A stretch of DNA of 39,795 nucleotides, taken from assembly GCA_016929295.1 (NCBI GenBank), contig JAFGJB010000030.1, forward strand, positions 1 through 39,795. The letters are read 5' to 3'. The notes under the pieces are model-generated. The model searched no databases and was not told the origin of the DNA. It saw nothing but the letters and a program-made list of their open reading frames with translations. Both the position numbers and the translations under genes were made by a program. Source of the DNA: Candidatus Zhuqueibacterota bacterium. Its GTDB lineage: Bacteria; Zhuqueibacterota; Zhuqueibacteria; Residuimicrobiales; Krinioviventaceae. The stretch's first letter is position 1. Each line of letters opens with the position of its first letter. Positions 27,190 through 36,752 of the stretch are shown one piece after another.

Positions 27190-28296
27190 ATGAATGGATC
27201 GGCCATGCAGGCACAGATGACCGGATCAACAAAGTTTAAAGTGCTCGTCTTTCATATCGGGCATCTTGGGGATACGGTGATGACTCTCCCCGCTCTTCGG
27301 GCGGTGAAGAGCTATTTCGGCGATGCGGAGTACACTCTCCTCACCGACAGATTCCTGACCGGCAATCGGGTGTCGGCCGCGCATGTTTTTGCCGGATCGG
27401 GATATTTTGACCGGACTCTGTTTTTCCTCAAGTCAAAAAAACTGAACACGATTCTCCGCACGCTGTCACTGTTCTGGCTCGCCCCGCGACTCAGATGGAT
27501 GAAATTTGATGCTCTCGTCTACCTGGCGCCATCGCGGCGATCACGCCGGCAGCTCGACCGCGACCGCAGACTGTTCAGATGGGTCGGCATTCGCGCTCTG
27601 TTCGGCATGAATGGTTACCTCAGCCCGGCGGATGATAAAATGCCGCTTCACGAAGCGGATCTGCTGCTGGCCCGACTCAAGGCTGACGGCATTCCGGTCC
27701 CGCCAGAGGGCGCTGCGGAATTTCATTTGAACCTGGGACAAGATGAAAAAAAATTTGTCGATGATTGGTTGCAATCTTGCGGCAATCAGCACGTCGGCAA
27801 AAAGGTCGTCGCTTTTGCGCCTGGCGCCAAGATGCAGTCAAAACGATGGGGCGCCGCGCGCTTTGGTGCTCTGGGCATAAAGCTGATTAAAAAATATGAT
27901 ATCTTTCCGATCATCTTTGGCGGCATCGAAGATCGCCCGCTCGCGCAGATGCTGCTCAAAAGCTGGCGACGGGGATACAATGCGGCGGGATATCTCTCGG
28001 TCCGCCAGGCAGCGGAAGCGCTGAGCCGCTGCGATTTTTACATCGGCAATGATTCCGGCCCCATGCATCTCGCGGCAGCGGTCAACACGCGCTGCGTCGC
28101 CATTTTTTCGGCGCGCGACGTCGAGGGAAAGTGGCACCCCTACGGGAAGGGGCACCTGGTTTTCAGAAGTCGCACCAAGTGCCAGGGCTGCCTGCTCGAA
28201 CATTGCGATCATCGATCGTGTCTGCGGCGGATCACGCCGCTCGCCGTCTTCCGCGGCATCGAGAAAGAAATGCAGGACATCCTTGATCGCGATTAA
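27190..28296 (+). CDS. Glycosyltransferase family 9 (heptosyltransferase-like)
   Basis: The 368-residue GT-B enzyme has the family opening VLVFHIGHLGDTVMTLPALRAVK, the central APGAKMQSKRWGAARF, and the nucleotide-sugar site IGNDSGPMHLAAAVNTRCVAIF with HPYGKGH. The C-terminal Cys cluster (CQGC, then two further Cys) is frequent in GT9. Classical GT9 members add ADP-heptose to LPS core, but sugar specificity cannot be read here. It starts 3 bases after the polymerase gene, and its 3' end overlaps the flippase gene. ATG 27205 is an alternative start. Confidence 0.9.
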   Translation: MNGSAMQAQMTGSTKFKVLVFHIGHLGDTVMTLPALRAVKSYFGDAEYTLLTDRFLTGNRVSAAHVFAGSGYFDRTLFFLKSKKLNTILRTLSLFWLAPRLRWMKFDALVYLAPSRRSRRQLDRDRRLFRWVGIRALFGMNGYLSPADDKMPLHEADLLLARLKADGIPVPPEGAAEFHLNLGQDEKKFVDDWLQSCGNQHVGKKVVAFAPGAKMQSKRWGAARFGALGIKLIKKYDIFPIIFGGIEDRPLAQMLLKSWRRGYNAAGYLSVRQAAEALSRCDFYIGNDSGPMHLAAAVNTRCVAIFSARDVEGKWHPYGKGHLVFRSRTKCQGCLLEHCDHRSCLRRITPLAVFRGIEKEMQDILDRD

Positions 28297-29680
28297 ATCT
28301 ATTTTAGCTGACAGCAATCGCGCCATATTTTTCAAGGGCGCAGTTGGCTCGTTTGCCATCAAATTCGTTGGCGCGGGTTTGCTCTTTTTATCGCAGGTGG
28401 CTCTGGCGCGCCTGTGTGGCGCCGAGCAATACGGCTTTTATGCCTATGCCCTGAGCTGGCTGACCATACTGTCCATCCTCGCTATACTGGGATTCGACAC
28501 GTCGCTGCTCCGCTTCATTCCGGAGTACCTGGTCAAGTCGGACTGGGGACGCCTGCGCGGCATCATTCGCACTTCATTTGTCTACAGCGCTATCGTTTCT
28601 GTCTGCATCAGCGTTGTCGGCATCGCGGCCATCTGGTTCCTGCGAGCAAAAATAACCGCAGAGTGGATAGCTCCCCTGTGCATCATGTTATGCGCGCTGC
28701 CTTTTTACGCTTTCACCGTCATTCGACAAGCCGCCCTGCGGGCCTTTAAGCACGTCGTGTTGGCCGAGCTGCCGGAGAGCGTCCTGCGGCCCATCCTTCT
28801 CGTGCTCACGGCAATGCTGTTTGCGCACTTGGGCGCGGTCGATGCGACGCGCGCCTGGCTGAGTCAACTGATCGCCATTCTCATCGCCTTTGTTTTGGGC
28901 AGCGTACTGCTGTTGCAAAGAATGCCGCGGGCGTCAGGACAGTCGACAATCCACTATGATGACCGATTATGGCTCACCACTTCCATGCCCATGCTGCTGA
29001 TGAGCAGCATGAATATCGTCCTCAGTCAGGCATCGATTGTCATATTGGGATTCTATCGTTCTTCCGAAGAGATCGCCGTTTTCTCCGCTGCCACTCGCAT
29101 CGTCATTTTGGCCACTTTCATCTTGATGGCGATCAATTCCATCGCGGCGCCCATGATCAGCGAATTGTACTATGCAAACAAACGGCAAGAATTGCAGTCG
29201 ATCCTGCGATTTTCGGCCAAAGGGATCGCCGTCTTTACGACACTCACATCGCTGTTGATCGTCGTATTGGGAAGATATGTACTTTCTTTTTTTGGCCGCG
29301 ACTTTAGCGATGGCTACGCTATCCTGCTCGTCCTGTTGGCCGGACAGACGATAAAATCATTTATGGGGCCGGCGTCCTTTCTCCTCAACCTCACGGGTCA
29401 CCACAATCTGACCGCCAAAGTGATGGGTATTGCCGTGGCGGTTTGCATCGTTCTGAATGTGGTGCTGATTCCCATATGGGGTGTCTGGGGAGCAGCGCTG
29501 GCTTCCGGCGTGACCATGGCATTGTGGAATCTGACGCTGGTGATCATGGATATTCTCATCGTTCGACTTGATCCATCCATATTCTGCCTGTTGCGACGGA
29601 AAAACCGACAATCCGTAACTGCCGATGAAAAGACAATAGCTGCAGATTCAATATACAATGCCGATTTCCTGGAAAAGTGA
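28283..29680 (+). CDS. Polysaccharide flippase (Wzx/MATE-like)
   Basis: Flips undecaprenyl-linked repeat units across the inner membrane. The 465-residue product has about twelve to fourteen hydrophobic helices and the Polysacc_synt opening FFKGAVGSFAIKFVGAGLLFLSQVALARLCGAEQYGFYAYALSWL. The TTG start at 28283 lies inside the GT9 gene (14-base overlap) and follows an AGGA by several bases. The longer frame back to 28049 is out-of-frame GT9 sequence. Confidence 0.92.
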   Translation: MIAIKSILADSNRAIFFKGAVGSFAIKFVGAGLLFLSQVALARLCGAEQYGFYAYALSWLTILSILAILGFDTSLLRFIPEYLVKSDWGRLRGIIRTSFVYSAIVSVCISVVGIAAIWFLRAKITAEWIAPLCIMLCALPFYAFTVIRQAALRAFKHVVLAELPESVLRPILLVLTAMLFAHLGAVDATRAWLSQLIAILIAFVLGSVLLLQRMPRASGQSTIHYDDRLWLTTSMPMLLMSSMNIVLSQASIVILGFYRSSEEIAVFSAATRIVILATFILMAINSIAAPMISELYYANKRQELQSILRFSAKGIAVFTTLTSLLIVVLGRYVLSFFGRDFSDGYAILLVLLAGQTIKSFMGPASFLLNLTGHHNLTAKVMGIAVAVCIVLNVVLIPIWGVWGAALASGVTMALWNLTLVIMDILIVRLDPSIFCLLRRKNRQSVTADEKTIAADSIYNADFLEK

Positions 29681-29758
29681 CATGCCCGTGCGCACGCCAA
29701 AGTTGATCAACCGGCAGACGAATGAGAGTCTGATCCGCAGCAGTTCAGATCAGGTGAT

Positions 29759-30610
29759 ATGGGTGAATGTAATATAACAGCCATCGTTCTGACCTTCAAT
29801 GAGGAACAGGACCTGGCGCGCTGTCTGCAGTCACTGACCTGGTGTCGCAAAATCATTCTCGTCGATTCCGGCAGCACGGACAAGACGCTCGATATTGCCG
29901 CACAATGGAACTGCGATATCTACAAAAACGAGTGGCCCGGATTTGCCGGCCAGCGCACCTGGGCGCTGCAAAACACCGCCATCGATTCACCATGGGCGCT
30001 TTTCGTCGATGCGGATGAAGTCATTCCCGAAGAATTGGCGGCAGAGATCCGCGCCGCGATTCACTCCGACAAAGCCGCTTTTTACCTCTGCTTCAAGGTG
30101 ATGCTGTTTGACAAGTGGGTGAAGCACAGTTCGCACTTTCCGGTCTGGCATCCGCGACTCTGCCGGGTTGGCGCGGTGACCTATAAAAATGCCGTCACCG
30201 GCCACGGCGAGACGTGGGATGTGAACGGCGAGATTGGCTATCTCAAGACACCTTACTTCCATTTCAGCTTTTCCAAAGGATTTTCCCATTGGCTCGCCAA
30301 GCACAACCGACTCTCCTCCATGGAATGCGATGCCTTTTTGCAGTCAATTCACGATAAAAAAAAGATCGGCGAGCTGTTGTGCCGCGATTCTCACAAAAGG
30401 CGCCAGGCGTTGCGGCGACTGTCTTTTCATTTGCCGCTGCGGCCTTTCCTGCGCTTCTTTTACAGCTACATCGTGAAGGGCGGCTTTTTGGAAGGCCAGG
30501 CGGGATTCGTCCACTGTCTGCTCTACCTGATATATGAATTGATGATCCAGGTCAAGATCATTGAAAAAAGATTTTTTCAGAGGAATCGCCCATCCGCATC
30601 GCTTTTGTGA
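29759..30610 (+). CDS. Glycosyltransferase family 2 (WaaE/KdtX-like)
   Basis: The 283-residue GT-A enzyme has ITAIVLTFNEEQDLARCLQSL, VDSGSTDKTLDIA and the metal-binding FVDADEVIP (near 80-88). The order and the FHFSFSKGFSHWLAKHNRLSS segment are typical of the WaaE-like branch, which acts on LPS core or capsule repeats. The donor sugar is unknown. The C-terminal part is amphipathic and may contact the membrane. Its stop codon overlaps the following GTG as GTGA. Confidence 0.92.
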   Translation: MGECNITAIVLTFNEEQDLARCLQSLTWCRKIILVDSGSTDKTLDIAAQWNCDIYKNEWPGFAGQRTWALQNTAIDSPWALFVDADEVIPEELAAEIRAAIHSDKAAFYLCFKVMLFDKWVKHSSHFPVWHPRLCRVGAVTYKNAVTGHGETWDVNGEIGYLKTPYFHFSFSKGFSHWLAKHNRLSSMECDAFLQSIHDKKKIGELLCRDSHKRRQALRRLSFHLPLRPFLRFFYSYIVKGGFLEGQAGFVHCLLYLIYELMIQVKIIEKRFFQRNRPSASLL

Positions 30611-31767
30611 CAACCCACTATCCTCCCTCAACCGGCTTTGGCGGTGTGACCGAAGCCGGGCGTCGATTGTCGCAAGCCCTGGCGGACCTCGTTGATGTCT
30701 CGGTCATCACCAGCGACGCCTCTCTCGGCGGCCGCATATCGCTCGATCATTTTCGCGCCGTCGAGCAGCCGCATCTGCAGGTTTTCGCCTACCCGTACAC
30801 CCTGAGCAAAAAAAGCGCACCGTCGTTGAGCGGCCATACGCTCATCCGCAAGGTGGTGGCGGCGAGCGATGTCGTTCATCTGAACGGCATCTACACCTAT
30901 CCCGTCACCATCGCGGCCTGGTATGCGCAGCGACTGAAAAAGCCCTATCTCGCCGCTTTGCGCAATGGTCTGGACCCGCATATGTTTCGCATTCGACGAC
31001 TGAAGAAAATGGCGGGTTTTGTCACCTATGTTCGCCCGATTCTCCAGAGGGCGCAGTTCATCCACGCGACGGCTGAGCAGGAAGTCGAACATGCGCGCGC
31101 CTTTGGCATTGATGAAAAAGTGATCGTCATTCCGAATGGCATCAATACCATAGATCCAAAGCAGCTGCCCGCCATCCCCGAGGCGAGCCGGCTCTGGCCG
31201 GCGCTTGGCAACAGGAGGGTGGTGCTGTTTTTATCGCGTCTCAGTCCGCAAAAGGGTCTGGATATCCTCATTGCGGCCTGGGCCGGCATCCATGAGGATC
31301 ATCGGGATGCGGTTTTGGTGATCGCCGGCCCCGATTATAATGGATATGCTAGACCTGTCCAACAACTCGTCCGCGATCTGCAGGTGCAAGATTCCGTACT
31401 GTTCACCGGCCAGGTCGACGATGAGCGCAAATGGTCGCTCTATCAAAGAGCGGCGCTTTTTGTTTTGCCCTCCTATGCGGAGAATTTCGGCAATGTCATT
31501 GCCGAAGCATTGGCCTTTGACATGCCGGTGATCACCACAACGGCGACGCCCTGGACCATGCTCGAGCAATTTGGCTGCGGCATCTGCATAGCGCCGCAGC
31601 GCGAGCCGCTCGAACAGGCGCTGCGCACGCTGTTGCTTTTATCCGATGAGCAGCTGATGACAATGGGGAAAAACGCCGTCCGGCTGCGCGCGACCTTGCC
31701 CACGTGGCAAGATGGTGCGCGCGAATTTATAAAGCTTTACAGTAAGATGATATCGATTCACCAGTGA
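30607..31767 (+). CDS. Glycosyltransferase family 4
   Basis: The GT-B enzyme of 386 residues has the donor-site hallmarks LFLSRLSPQKGLDILIAAW and LPSYAENFGNVIAEALAFDMPVITT, whose two Glu residues form the EX7E motif. The acceptor domain starts with TTHYPPSTGFGGVTEAGRRLSQ. The start is doubtful. GTG 30607 gives a GTGA overlap with the GT2 gene but removes the expected first strand. The open frame continues upstream as IRIAFVTTHYPP from an ATC codon at 30592, and AGAGGA (30579-30584) sits seven bases before that ATC. Initiation at ATC, five codons earlier, is plausible. Confidence 0.9.
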   Translation: MTTHYPPSTGFGGVTEAGRRLSQALADLVDVSVITSDASLGGRISLDHFRAVEQPHLQVFAYPYTLSKKSAPSLSGHTLIRKVVAASDVVHLNGIYTYPVTIAAWYAQRLKKPYLAALRNGLDPHMFRIRRLKKMAGFVTYVRPILQRAQFIHATAEQEVEHARAFGIDEKVIVIPNGINTIDPKQLPAIPEASRLWPALGNRRVVLFLSRLSPQKGLDILIAAWAGIHEDHRDAVLVIAGPDYNGYARPVQQLVRDLQVQDSVLFTGQVDDERKWSLYQRAALFVLPSYAENFGNVIAEALAFDMPVITTTATPWTMLEQFGCGICIAPQREPLEQALRTLLLLSDEQLMTMGKNAVRLRATLPTWQDGAREFIKLYSKMISIHQ

Positions 31768-31779
31768 GCTGAGGAAAAA

Positions 31780-31810
31780 GTTCGCCCAGGGATAGAATCC
31801 CTGAACGAAC
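31780..31810 (+). other. Two-tier hairpin between GT4 and the FkbM methyltransferase gene
   Basis: GTTCG (31780-31784) pairs with CGAAC (31806-31810). Inside it, CAGGGAT (31787-31793) pairs perfectly with ATCCCTG (31797-31803) around a 3-base loop, leaving a 2x2 internal loop. No T-run follows. The hairpin ends 12 bases before the ATG of the next gene. Confidence 0.6.
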
Positions 31811-31822
31811 GTGGGACCGAAG

Positions 31823-32626
31823 ATGAAAAAGCTTTATAGGAATCTCGGCCCGGCCGCGCTTCGCGTGCTCGGCCTGTGGCAATATCTCTATATGCTGCTC
31901 GGCGTGGTGCGACATCTGCCGGCAATTCTGTTCGGCAAAAAATTAACCGCGCTCGACCAATGGATGTCGCAACAGCTCTCGCTGCGCGTCTCCGGCTATC
32001 GATTCACTATCGACTGCCGCACGGTCGATGCCATGCTCGCGGAACCGAGTTACACATTCGGACTGATTCGCGAGATCTATATTCAGGATTGTTATCGACA
32101 ATTTTCCCACCTGGATGCTCATTGCAGGACGACCATTGATCTCGGCGGCAATCGCGGAATTTTCTCCCTGTTGGCCGCTCACTATTCGGAGCGAGTCATC
32201 TATGTCGAGGCGCAGTCTGTCTATCGCCGGGCGCTTCTGCACAATATGCAGCGCAATGGCCTGGGAAACATCGAATTGCTCAACGCCTACATTGGCGGCG
32301 AAGCGGCGCTGCCGCGCGGCGACATCCCCCGCATGACAATGGAAGAGATTTTGCATGACTATCATATTGATGTTGTCGACTTTTGCAAGATGGATATCGA
32401 GGGCAGCGAATTCGCGCTCTTTCAGTCGATCACCTGCCTGCCACGCATTCGCACTCTGGCAGCCGAGATTCATCCGCAATTCGGTGATCCACAACTCATC
32501 ATCGACAAGCTGCGGCAAAACGGATTTTCGGTCAGTTTGCGCGATGGCAATCTCGCGCCGATGAACAGTCCCGCACGCGATCGCCTGTTCTATCTCTATG
32601 CGTGCAATTCCCGGATGACAATGTGA
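31823..32626 (+). CDS. FkbM-family SAM-dependent methyltransferase
   Basis: The 267-residue product has the SAM-binding motif TIDLGGNRGIFSLLAA (near 105-120), the acidic strand VIYVEAQ, and the FkbM signature VVDFCKMDIEGSEFALFQ (near 185-202). FkbM members O-methylate sugars or polyketides. In this locus it probably caps or decorates a sugar of the repeat unit. ATG 31823 is preferred over the in-frame GTG 31811, which has no better ribosome site and lies next to the hairpin. The stop overlaps the next start (ATGTGA). Confidence 0.87.
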   Translation: MKKLYRNLGPAALRVLGLWQYLYMLLGVVRHLPAILFGKKLTALDQWMSQQLSLRVSGYRFTIDCRTVDAMLAEPSYTFGLIREIYIQDCYRQFSHLDAHCRTTIDLGGNRGIFSLLAAHYSERVIYVEAQSVYRRALLHNMQRNGLGNIELLNAYIGGEAALPRGDIPRMTMEEILHDYHIDVVDFCKMDIEGSEFALFQSITCLPRIRTLAAEIHPQFGDPQLIIDKLRQNGFSVSLRDGNLAPMNSPARDRLFYLYACNSRMTM

Positions 32627-33840
32627 GCGCACCTTTTCTCCTCATGCATGACTATGGCGGCTTTGCTTTTCCCCTGGAGCTCAGCCTGGAACTGACGAAA
32701 CGACGGTATCGTCTGCTGCATGTCTATACCTCGTCGAGTGGCAGCCCGACAGCGGCTTTTCCCGCAGATACCGCGCGGTTTGCCTCCATTGATATCGCCA
32801 TCCCGCGCGTGCAAAAAGCCAATTTTATCAAGCGCTGGCGGGCGGAACGATTGTACGGAGGCAAGGTGGCGGAGATCATTCGCCAAAAAAAACCGCATGT
32901 GCTCATCTCCGCCAATACACCTCTGGATGCGCAAGCGCAGATCGCACGAGCCTGCGATCAGGTGAACTGTAAATTTATTTTTTGGCTGCAGGACATACTC
33001 AGCATGGCCACGCGCAGCGTGCTGTCGCAAAAATTCGGCGTTGCCGGACAACTGATCGGTCGATATTATCACTCGATCGAAAAAAACCTGCTGCGCGATG
33101 CCGCATCGATCATCACAATTACCGATGCATTTGCTGCAATTCTGGCGAATTGGGGTATTGAAAGGGAGAAAGTGAGCGTCATCCCCAATTGGGCGCCCAT
33201 AGCGAGCATACCGGAGAGGGACAAGGTGAATCCGTTCTCTCTCGAATATGGCCTGGCTGACAAATTTGTCGTCCTTTATGCAGGTACAATGGGAATGAAG
33301 CAAAGCCCTGACATTGTTGTAACAGCAGCGCGCGCTCTCCTGCATCACAAAAAGATCATCTTTGTCGTCATCTCTGACGGCGTCGGTATGGATCATTTGG
33401 CGGAGAAGAAAGCGCGCTGGCAACTGGACAATATGCTCCTGCTGCCGCTGCAGCCTTTTGAGCGGTTACCCGACGTGCTGGCATCGGCGGACGTGGGGCT
33501 GGTTTTGCTCGATCCAGAGGCCGGATCGTTCTGTGTGCCGTCCAAAGTGTGGTCAATTTACTGTTCCGCTCGACCGGCCTTGCTGGTTGTGCCGGAACAT
33601 AATCTGGCAGCGCGGGTGACAAAATCTGTCGATGCGGGCATTGTCTTGCCGCCGGAAAAATCAAATGAACTTCAGGACAGCATCATGTACCTGCACTCAC
33701 ATCCGCAGAGGCGATGCTCTATGGGGAAAAATGGCAGATCGTATGCTGAAGTAAATTTCCGCATCGACCATATTGCCGATCAATTTGAGCAGATCATCAG
33801 CAGCACTCTTCGACCGAAAGGTGACGGGTATGCTGCGTGA
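32623..33840 (+). CDS. Glycosyltransferase family 4, WcaI-like
   Basis: The 405-residue GT-B enzyme shows PFLLMHDYGGFAFPLELSLELTKR at the N-terminus and FWLQDILSMATRSVLSQKFG in the acceptor domain. The C-terminal domain begins FVVLYAGTMGMKQSPDIVVTAA, and a PSKVWSIYCSARPALLVV segment follows. This pattern resembles WcaI/WbuB of colanic acid and O-antigen clusters. WcaI is a predicted fucosyltransferase, which would fit the FKP gene downstream, but specificity is not readable. I prefer GTG 32623 (4-base overlap with the methyltransferase stop) over GTG 32602. Confidence 0.88.
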   Translation: MSAPFLLMHDYGGFAFPLELSLELTKRRYRLLHVYTSSSGSPTAAFPADTARFASIDIAIPRVQKANFIKRWRAERLYGGKVAEIIRQKKPHVLISANTPLDAQAQIARACDQVNCKFIFWLQDILSMATRSVLSQKFGVAGQLIGRYYHSIEKNLLRDAASIITITDAFAAILANWGIEREKVSVIPNWAPIASIPERDKVNPFSLEYGLADKFVVLYAGTMGMKQSPDIVVTAARALLHHKKIIFVVISDGVGMDHLAEKKARWQLDNMLLLPLQPFERLPDVLASADVGLVLLDPEAGSFCVPSKVWSIYCSARPALLVVPEHNLAARVTKSVDAGIVLPPEKSNELQDSIMYLHSHPQRRCSMGKNGRSYAEVNFRIDHIADQFEQIISSTLRPKGDGYAA

Positions 33841-35233
33841 AAGATCCGGATTCCTCAATACACTGTGGCGGATCGCCGATGTAATCTTGCTGGTGAGCTG
33901 TTTTACCATCGCCTATCACATCCGCTTTACCTATTTCCCGATACGGCCGGAAGTCGAGTCCATTCCGACGCTGGCCGTCTATCTGCCCAATATTCTTTTG
34001 CTGTCACTCTTGTGGCTTTTGCTGGCCGAGGCGCTCGGCCTCTATAAAACCAAACGGATTGAGTCACCATGGACAGATTGGAAAATCATTGCCTATATCC
34101 TCATGCTCACGGTGTTTCTCTATACTTCGGTCGGTTTCATCTTCAAGTCATTTGATGTCTCCCGTCTTTTGCTTTTACTGTTCACGCCATTCGCTTTCAT
34201 TGTTCTCGGCGGCTGGCATTTTGGCTTTCGTCTGCTGCTGTCGAACGCGCGCGTCCGCGGCTATAACAAACGCGGTCTGCTGATCATCGGCGCCGGCCAA
34301 ACAGGCCGTCGTTTTGCCTATGAAATATCGACTCATCGAGAGACCGGCTATCAGGTCATCGGCTTTTTGGACGACCGTATCGATGATCTGCCGGATCATG
34401 CCGCAAAAGTCATCGGCAAGGTGTCCGATATTCGCGCCGTGCTCGAAAATCATTTGATCGATCGAGTTGTCGTCGCGCTCGGCATGAATGATTCAAAACA
34501 TATTCAAAAAGTCGTCAAAGAGTGCGACTATGCCGGCGTGGAAGTCAATATCATCCCCGACCTGTTCCAGTTCATCCACCCGAAGGCAAAGGTGCTGAAT
34601 CTGAACGGCATCCCGCTGATCGGCATTCGGCAGAATCCGGTGGACACCTGGCAGTATGTCTATTTGAAGCGCCTGTTCGATATCCTGTTCAGTCTCACCA
34701 TACTCCTGATCATCAGCCCGTTGTTCCTTCTCATCATGGCGACCATCAAGCTGACCTCAGAGGGACCGGTGTTTTTCGTGCAAAAGAGATTGGGAACTCA
34801 TGCCAGGCCGTTCTTGTTTTATAAATTCAGGACCATGTGCATCAGCAATGATGCGGAAAGCGACACACGCTGGACTGTGCGGGACGACCAGCGCGTCACC
34901 TGGATCGGCAGCATATTGCGCAGTACGTCGCTGGATGAGCTGCCGCAGTTTTGGAACGTCCTCAAAGGCGACATGAGCGTCGTCGGGCCGCGTCCCGAAC
35001 GGCCGCATTTTGCCAAAATGTTCCGCGAAGACATCCCCGCCTACATGATCCGCCATCAGGTGAAGACCGGCCTGACCGGTTGGGCGCAGGTGAACGGCTT
35101 ACGCGGCGACACGTCCATCAAAGAGCGCCTCGAGTATGACCTCTATTACATCGAAAACTGGTCGTTCTCCCTCGATTTGCGCATTATTCTCATGACCATC
35201 ATAAAGGGCTTTGTCAATCAGAATGCCTATTAA
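33830..35233 (+). CDS. WbaP/WcaJ-type polyprenyl glycosylphosphotransferase
   Basis: Initiates the repeat unit by transferring a sugar-1-phosphate to undecaprenyl phosphate. The 467-residue product has four N-terminal membrane helices (about 10-120), a CoA_binding_3-like Rossmann region (about 145-250; [17 protein letters not shown]) and a membrane re-entrant helix (about 285-310). The catalytic PglC-type domain follows, with [46 protein letters not shown] and the Asp-Glu pair of LDELPQ. ATG 33830 overlaps the previous gene by 11 bases and follows AAGGTGA; the longer frame back to 33773 is a shadow. Confidence 0.95.
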   Translation: MLRERSGFLNTLWRIADVILLVSCFTIAYHIRFTYFPIRPEVESIPTLAVYLPNILLLSLLWLLLAEALGLYKTKRIESPWTDWKIIAYILMLTVFLYTSVGFIFKSFDVSRLLLLLFTPFAFIVLGGWHFGFRLLLSNARVRGYNKRGLLIIGAGQTGRRFAYEISTHRETGYQVIGFLDDRIDDLPDHAAKVIGKVSDIRAVLENHLIDRVVVALGMNDSKHIQKVVKECDYAGVEVNIIPDLFQFIHPKAKVLNLNGIPLIGIRQNPVDTWQYVYLKRLFDILFSLTILLIISPLFLLIMATIKLTSEGPVFFVQKRLGTHARPFLFYKFRTMCISNDAESDTRWTVRDDQRVTWIGSILRSTSLDELPQFWNVLKGDMSVVGPRPERPHFAKMFREDIPAYMIRHQVKTGLTGWAQVNGLRGDTSIKERLEYDLYYIENWSFSLDLRIILMTIIKGFVNQNAY

Positions 35234-36719
35234 GCAAAAGCTCCTGCTGTTCGTCTTTCTCTGCAGCCCGCTCCTCGCGCAATCCATTCGACCCAACCAC
35301 TGGCTCGACGACGATCTCACTTTCTTCTGGAATCGACACTATCTGTGGGATTTGTCTCCCCTCGAAAGACCGTACACGCGCGGCGATCTGTCCGCTGCTC
35401 TGGACAGTGTTCCCGGGGCGGCATCTGAACGAGGATTCCAGCTTTTGTCCCGCATGCCGGCAAAAAATGATTCGCAACGACTGTTGGGCTGGATTGCACT
35501 CGATAATGCCTATGAGGATGACGGGACGCTCGCCGTTTACCACGCCGTGCAGCGGGCGACCATCGGCGCCCATATTTCTCCCGCTGTTCAGTTGTATGCC
35601 GGCTTTTACGTCGATAATCAGCTCGATGCTGACAGCAGCTATATCGGCAAGCGTCAGAGTGGGGTGGCAGCCTTCATGGAGCAGGCCTTCATTCTTGTCG
35701 ATCATAAAGGCTTTCGCGGCAAATTTGGCCGCGACTATCTGGTGTGGGGACCCGGAGTGGACGCGTCTCTGCACATATCGGCTGCCTCGCGACCAATGGA
35801 TCATCTCTATCTGTCGTGGAAAAACCGCTGGCTAAAACTAGCCGCTTTCACCGCCTCACTGGATAGAACAGAATATCCACTCAAGGGCGAGCCGTCCGTG
35901 CAGAATCGTTATCTTTCCGGCCATCGACTCGAGCTGCGCCCGTGCACATATGCACGAATCGGATTGAGCGAGACAGCGCTGTTCGGCGGCCCCCACGCGG
36001 GAAATGATCTGGCGCTGCTCAATCCCATGCTGTTCTATACGGGCGTGCAATTCAATGGGCCGCAGACGGCCAATGTTCAGGGCAGCATCGATGCGGCGTT
36101 CATGCCGCAAAAAAATGTCATGCTCTACGGCAGTTATCTCCTCGATGATATACAATTTGAAGACGCGGAACAAGATGACCAGGAGCCGGCGCAACACGGC
36201 TTTTTAGCCGGGTTCAATTGGGCCGATCCGTTGTCATGGCGGGGGGCAGACCTTTTTACGGAATATACGCGTGTGACCAACAGGACATACAACGGCCAGG
36301 GTGGCGCCTGGGAGAAATATCTGCACCGCAATCGTCCCATCGGCCATTTTTTGGGTAATGATTTTGATCGTCTGCTAGTGGGCGTCCGCCATCGACCCAA
36401 CGACCGCATGCGATTCTCCCTGATCTACGAGCATCGACGCCGCGGCGAGGGACGCATTGAGGATGATTTCACCACGCCCTGGCGGAATATCGGACCCGGC
36501 CAGACCTATAGCGAACCTTTTCCCACCGGCATCGTCGAGATGGGCGATAATGTCCGGCTCACGGCCCGCTGGCAACCATACTTGTGGCTGTACGGCGAGT
36601 TATATATCTCCAGGTGGCAACTCAATAATGTCGACAACCATTACGATGCTTTGCAAGATTATTGGGAGCTAAAATTGAATCTCTCCTTTGAGTTCATCGG
36701 GACCGCCTCCCTCCGCTGA
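35223..36719 (+). CDS. Wzi-like capsule assembly outer-membrane beta-barrel protein
   Basis: The 498-residue product has a signal peptide ([20 protein letters not shown]), a short helical stretch (about 25-85) and then many amphipathic strands, including KFGRDYLVWGPGVDASLHIS and a C-terminal strand ending LNLSFEFIGTASLR. The helical lead-in, the W/G-P-G strand and the length fit the Wzi family, whose E. coli member attaches capsule to the outer membrane. ATG 35223 overlaps the WbaP stop by 11 bases. Family assignment is by eye, and another outer-membrane barrel family is possible. Confidence 0.75.
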   Translation: MPIKQKLLLFVFLCSPLLAQSIRPNHWLDDDLTFFWNRHYLWDLSPLERPYTRGDLSAALDSVPGAASERGFQLLSRMPAKNDSQRLLGWIALDNAYEDDGTLAVYHAVQRATIGAHISPAVQLYAGFYVDNQLDADSSYIGKRQSGVAAFMEQAFILVDHKGFRGKFGRDYLVWGPGVDASLHISAASRPMDHLYLSWKNRWLKLAAFTASLDRTEYPLKGEPSVQNRYLSGHRLELRPCTYARIGLSETALFGGPHAGNDLALLNPMLFYTGVQFNGPQTANVQGSIDAAFMPQKNVMLYGSYLLDDIQFEDAEQDDQEPAQHGFLAGFNWADPLSWRGADLFTEYTRVTNRTYNGQGGAWEKYLHRNRPIGHFLGNDFDRLLVGVRHRPNDRMRFSLIYEHRRRGEGRIEDDFTTPWRNIGPGQTYSEPFPTGIVEMGDNVRLTARWQPYLWLYGELYISRWQLNNVDNHYDALQDYWELKLNLSFEFIGTASLR

Positions 36720-36752
36720 GAGGATGGGCTGACAGCATGGAAGGGAATTGAC

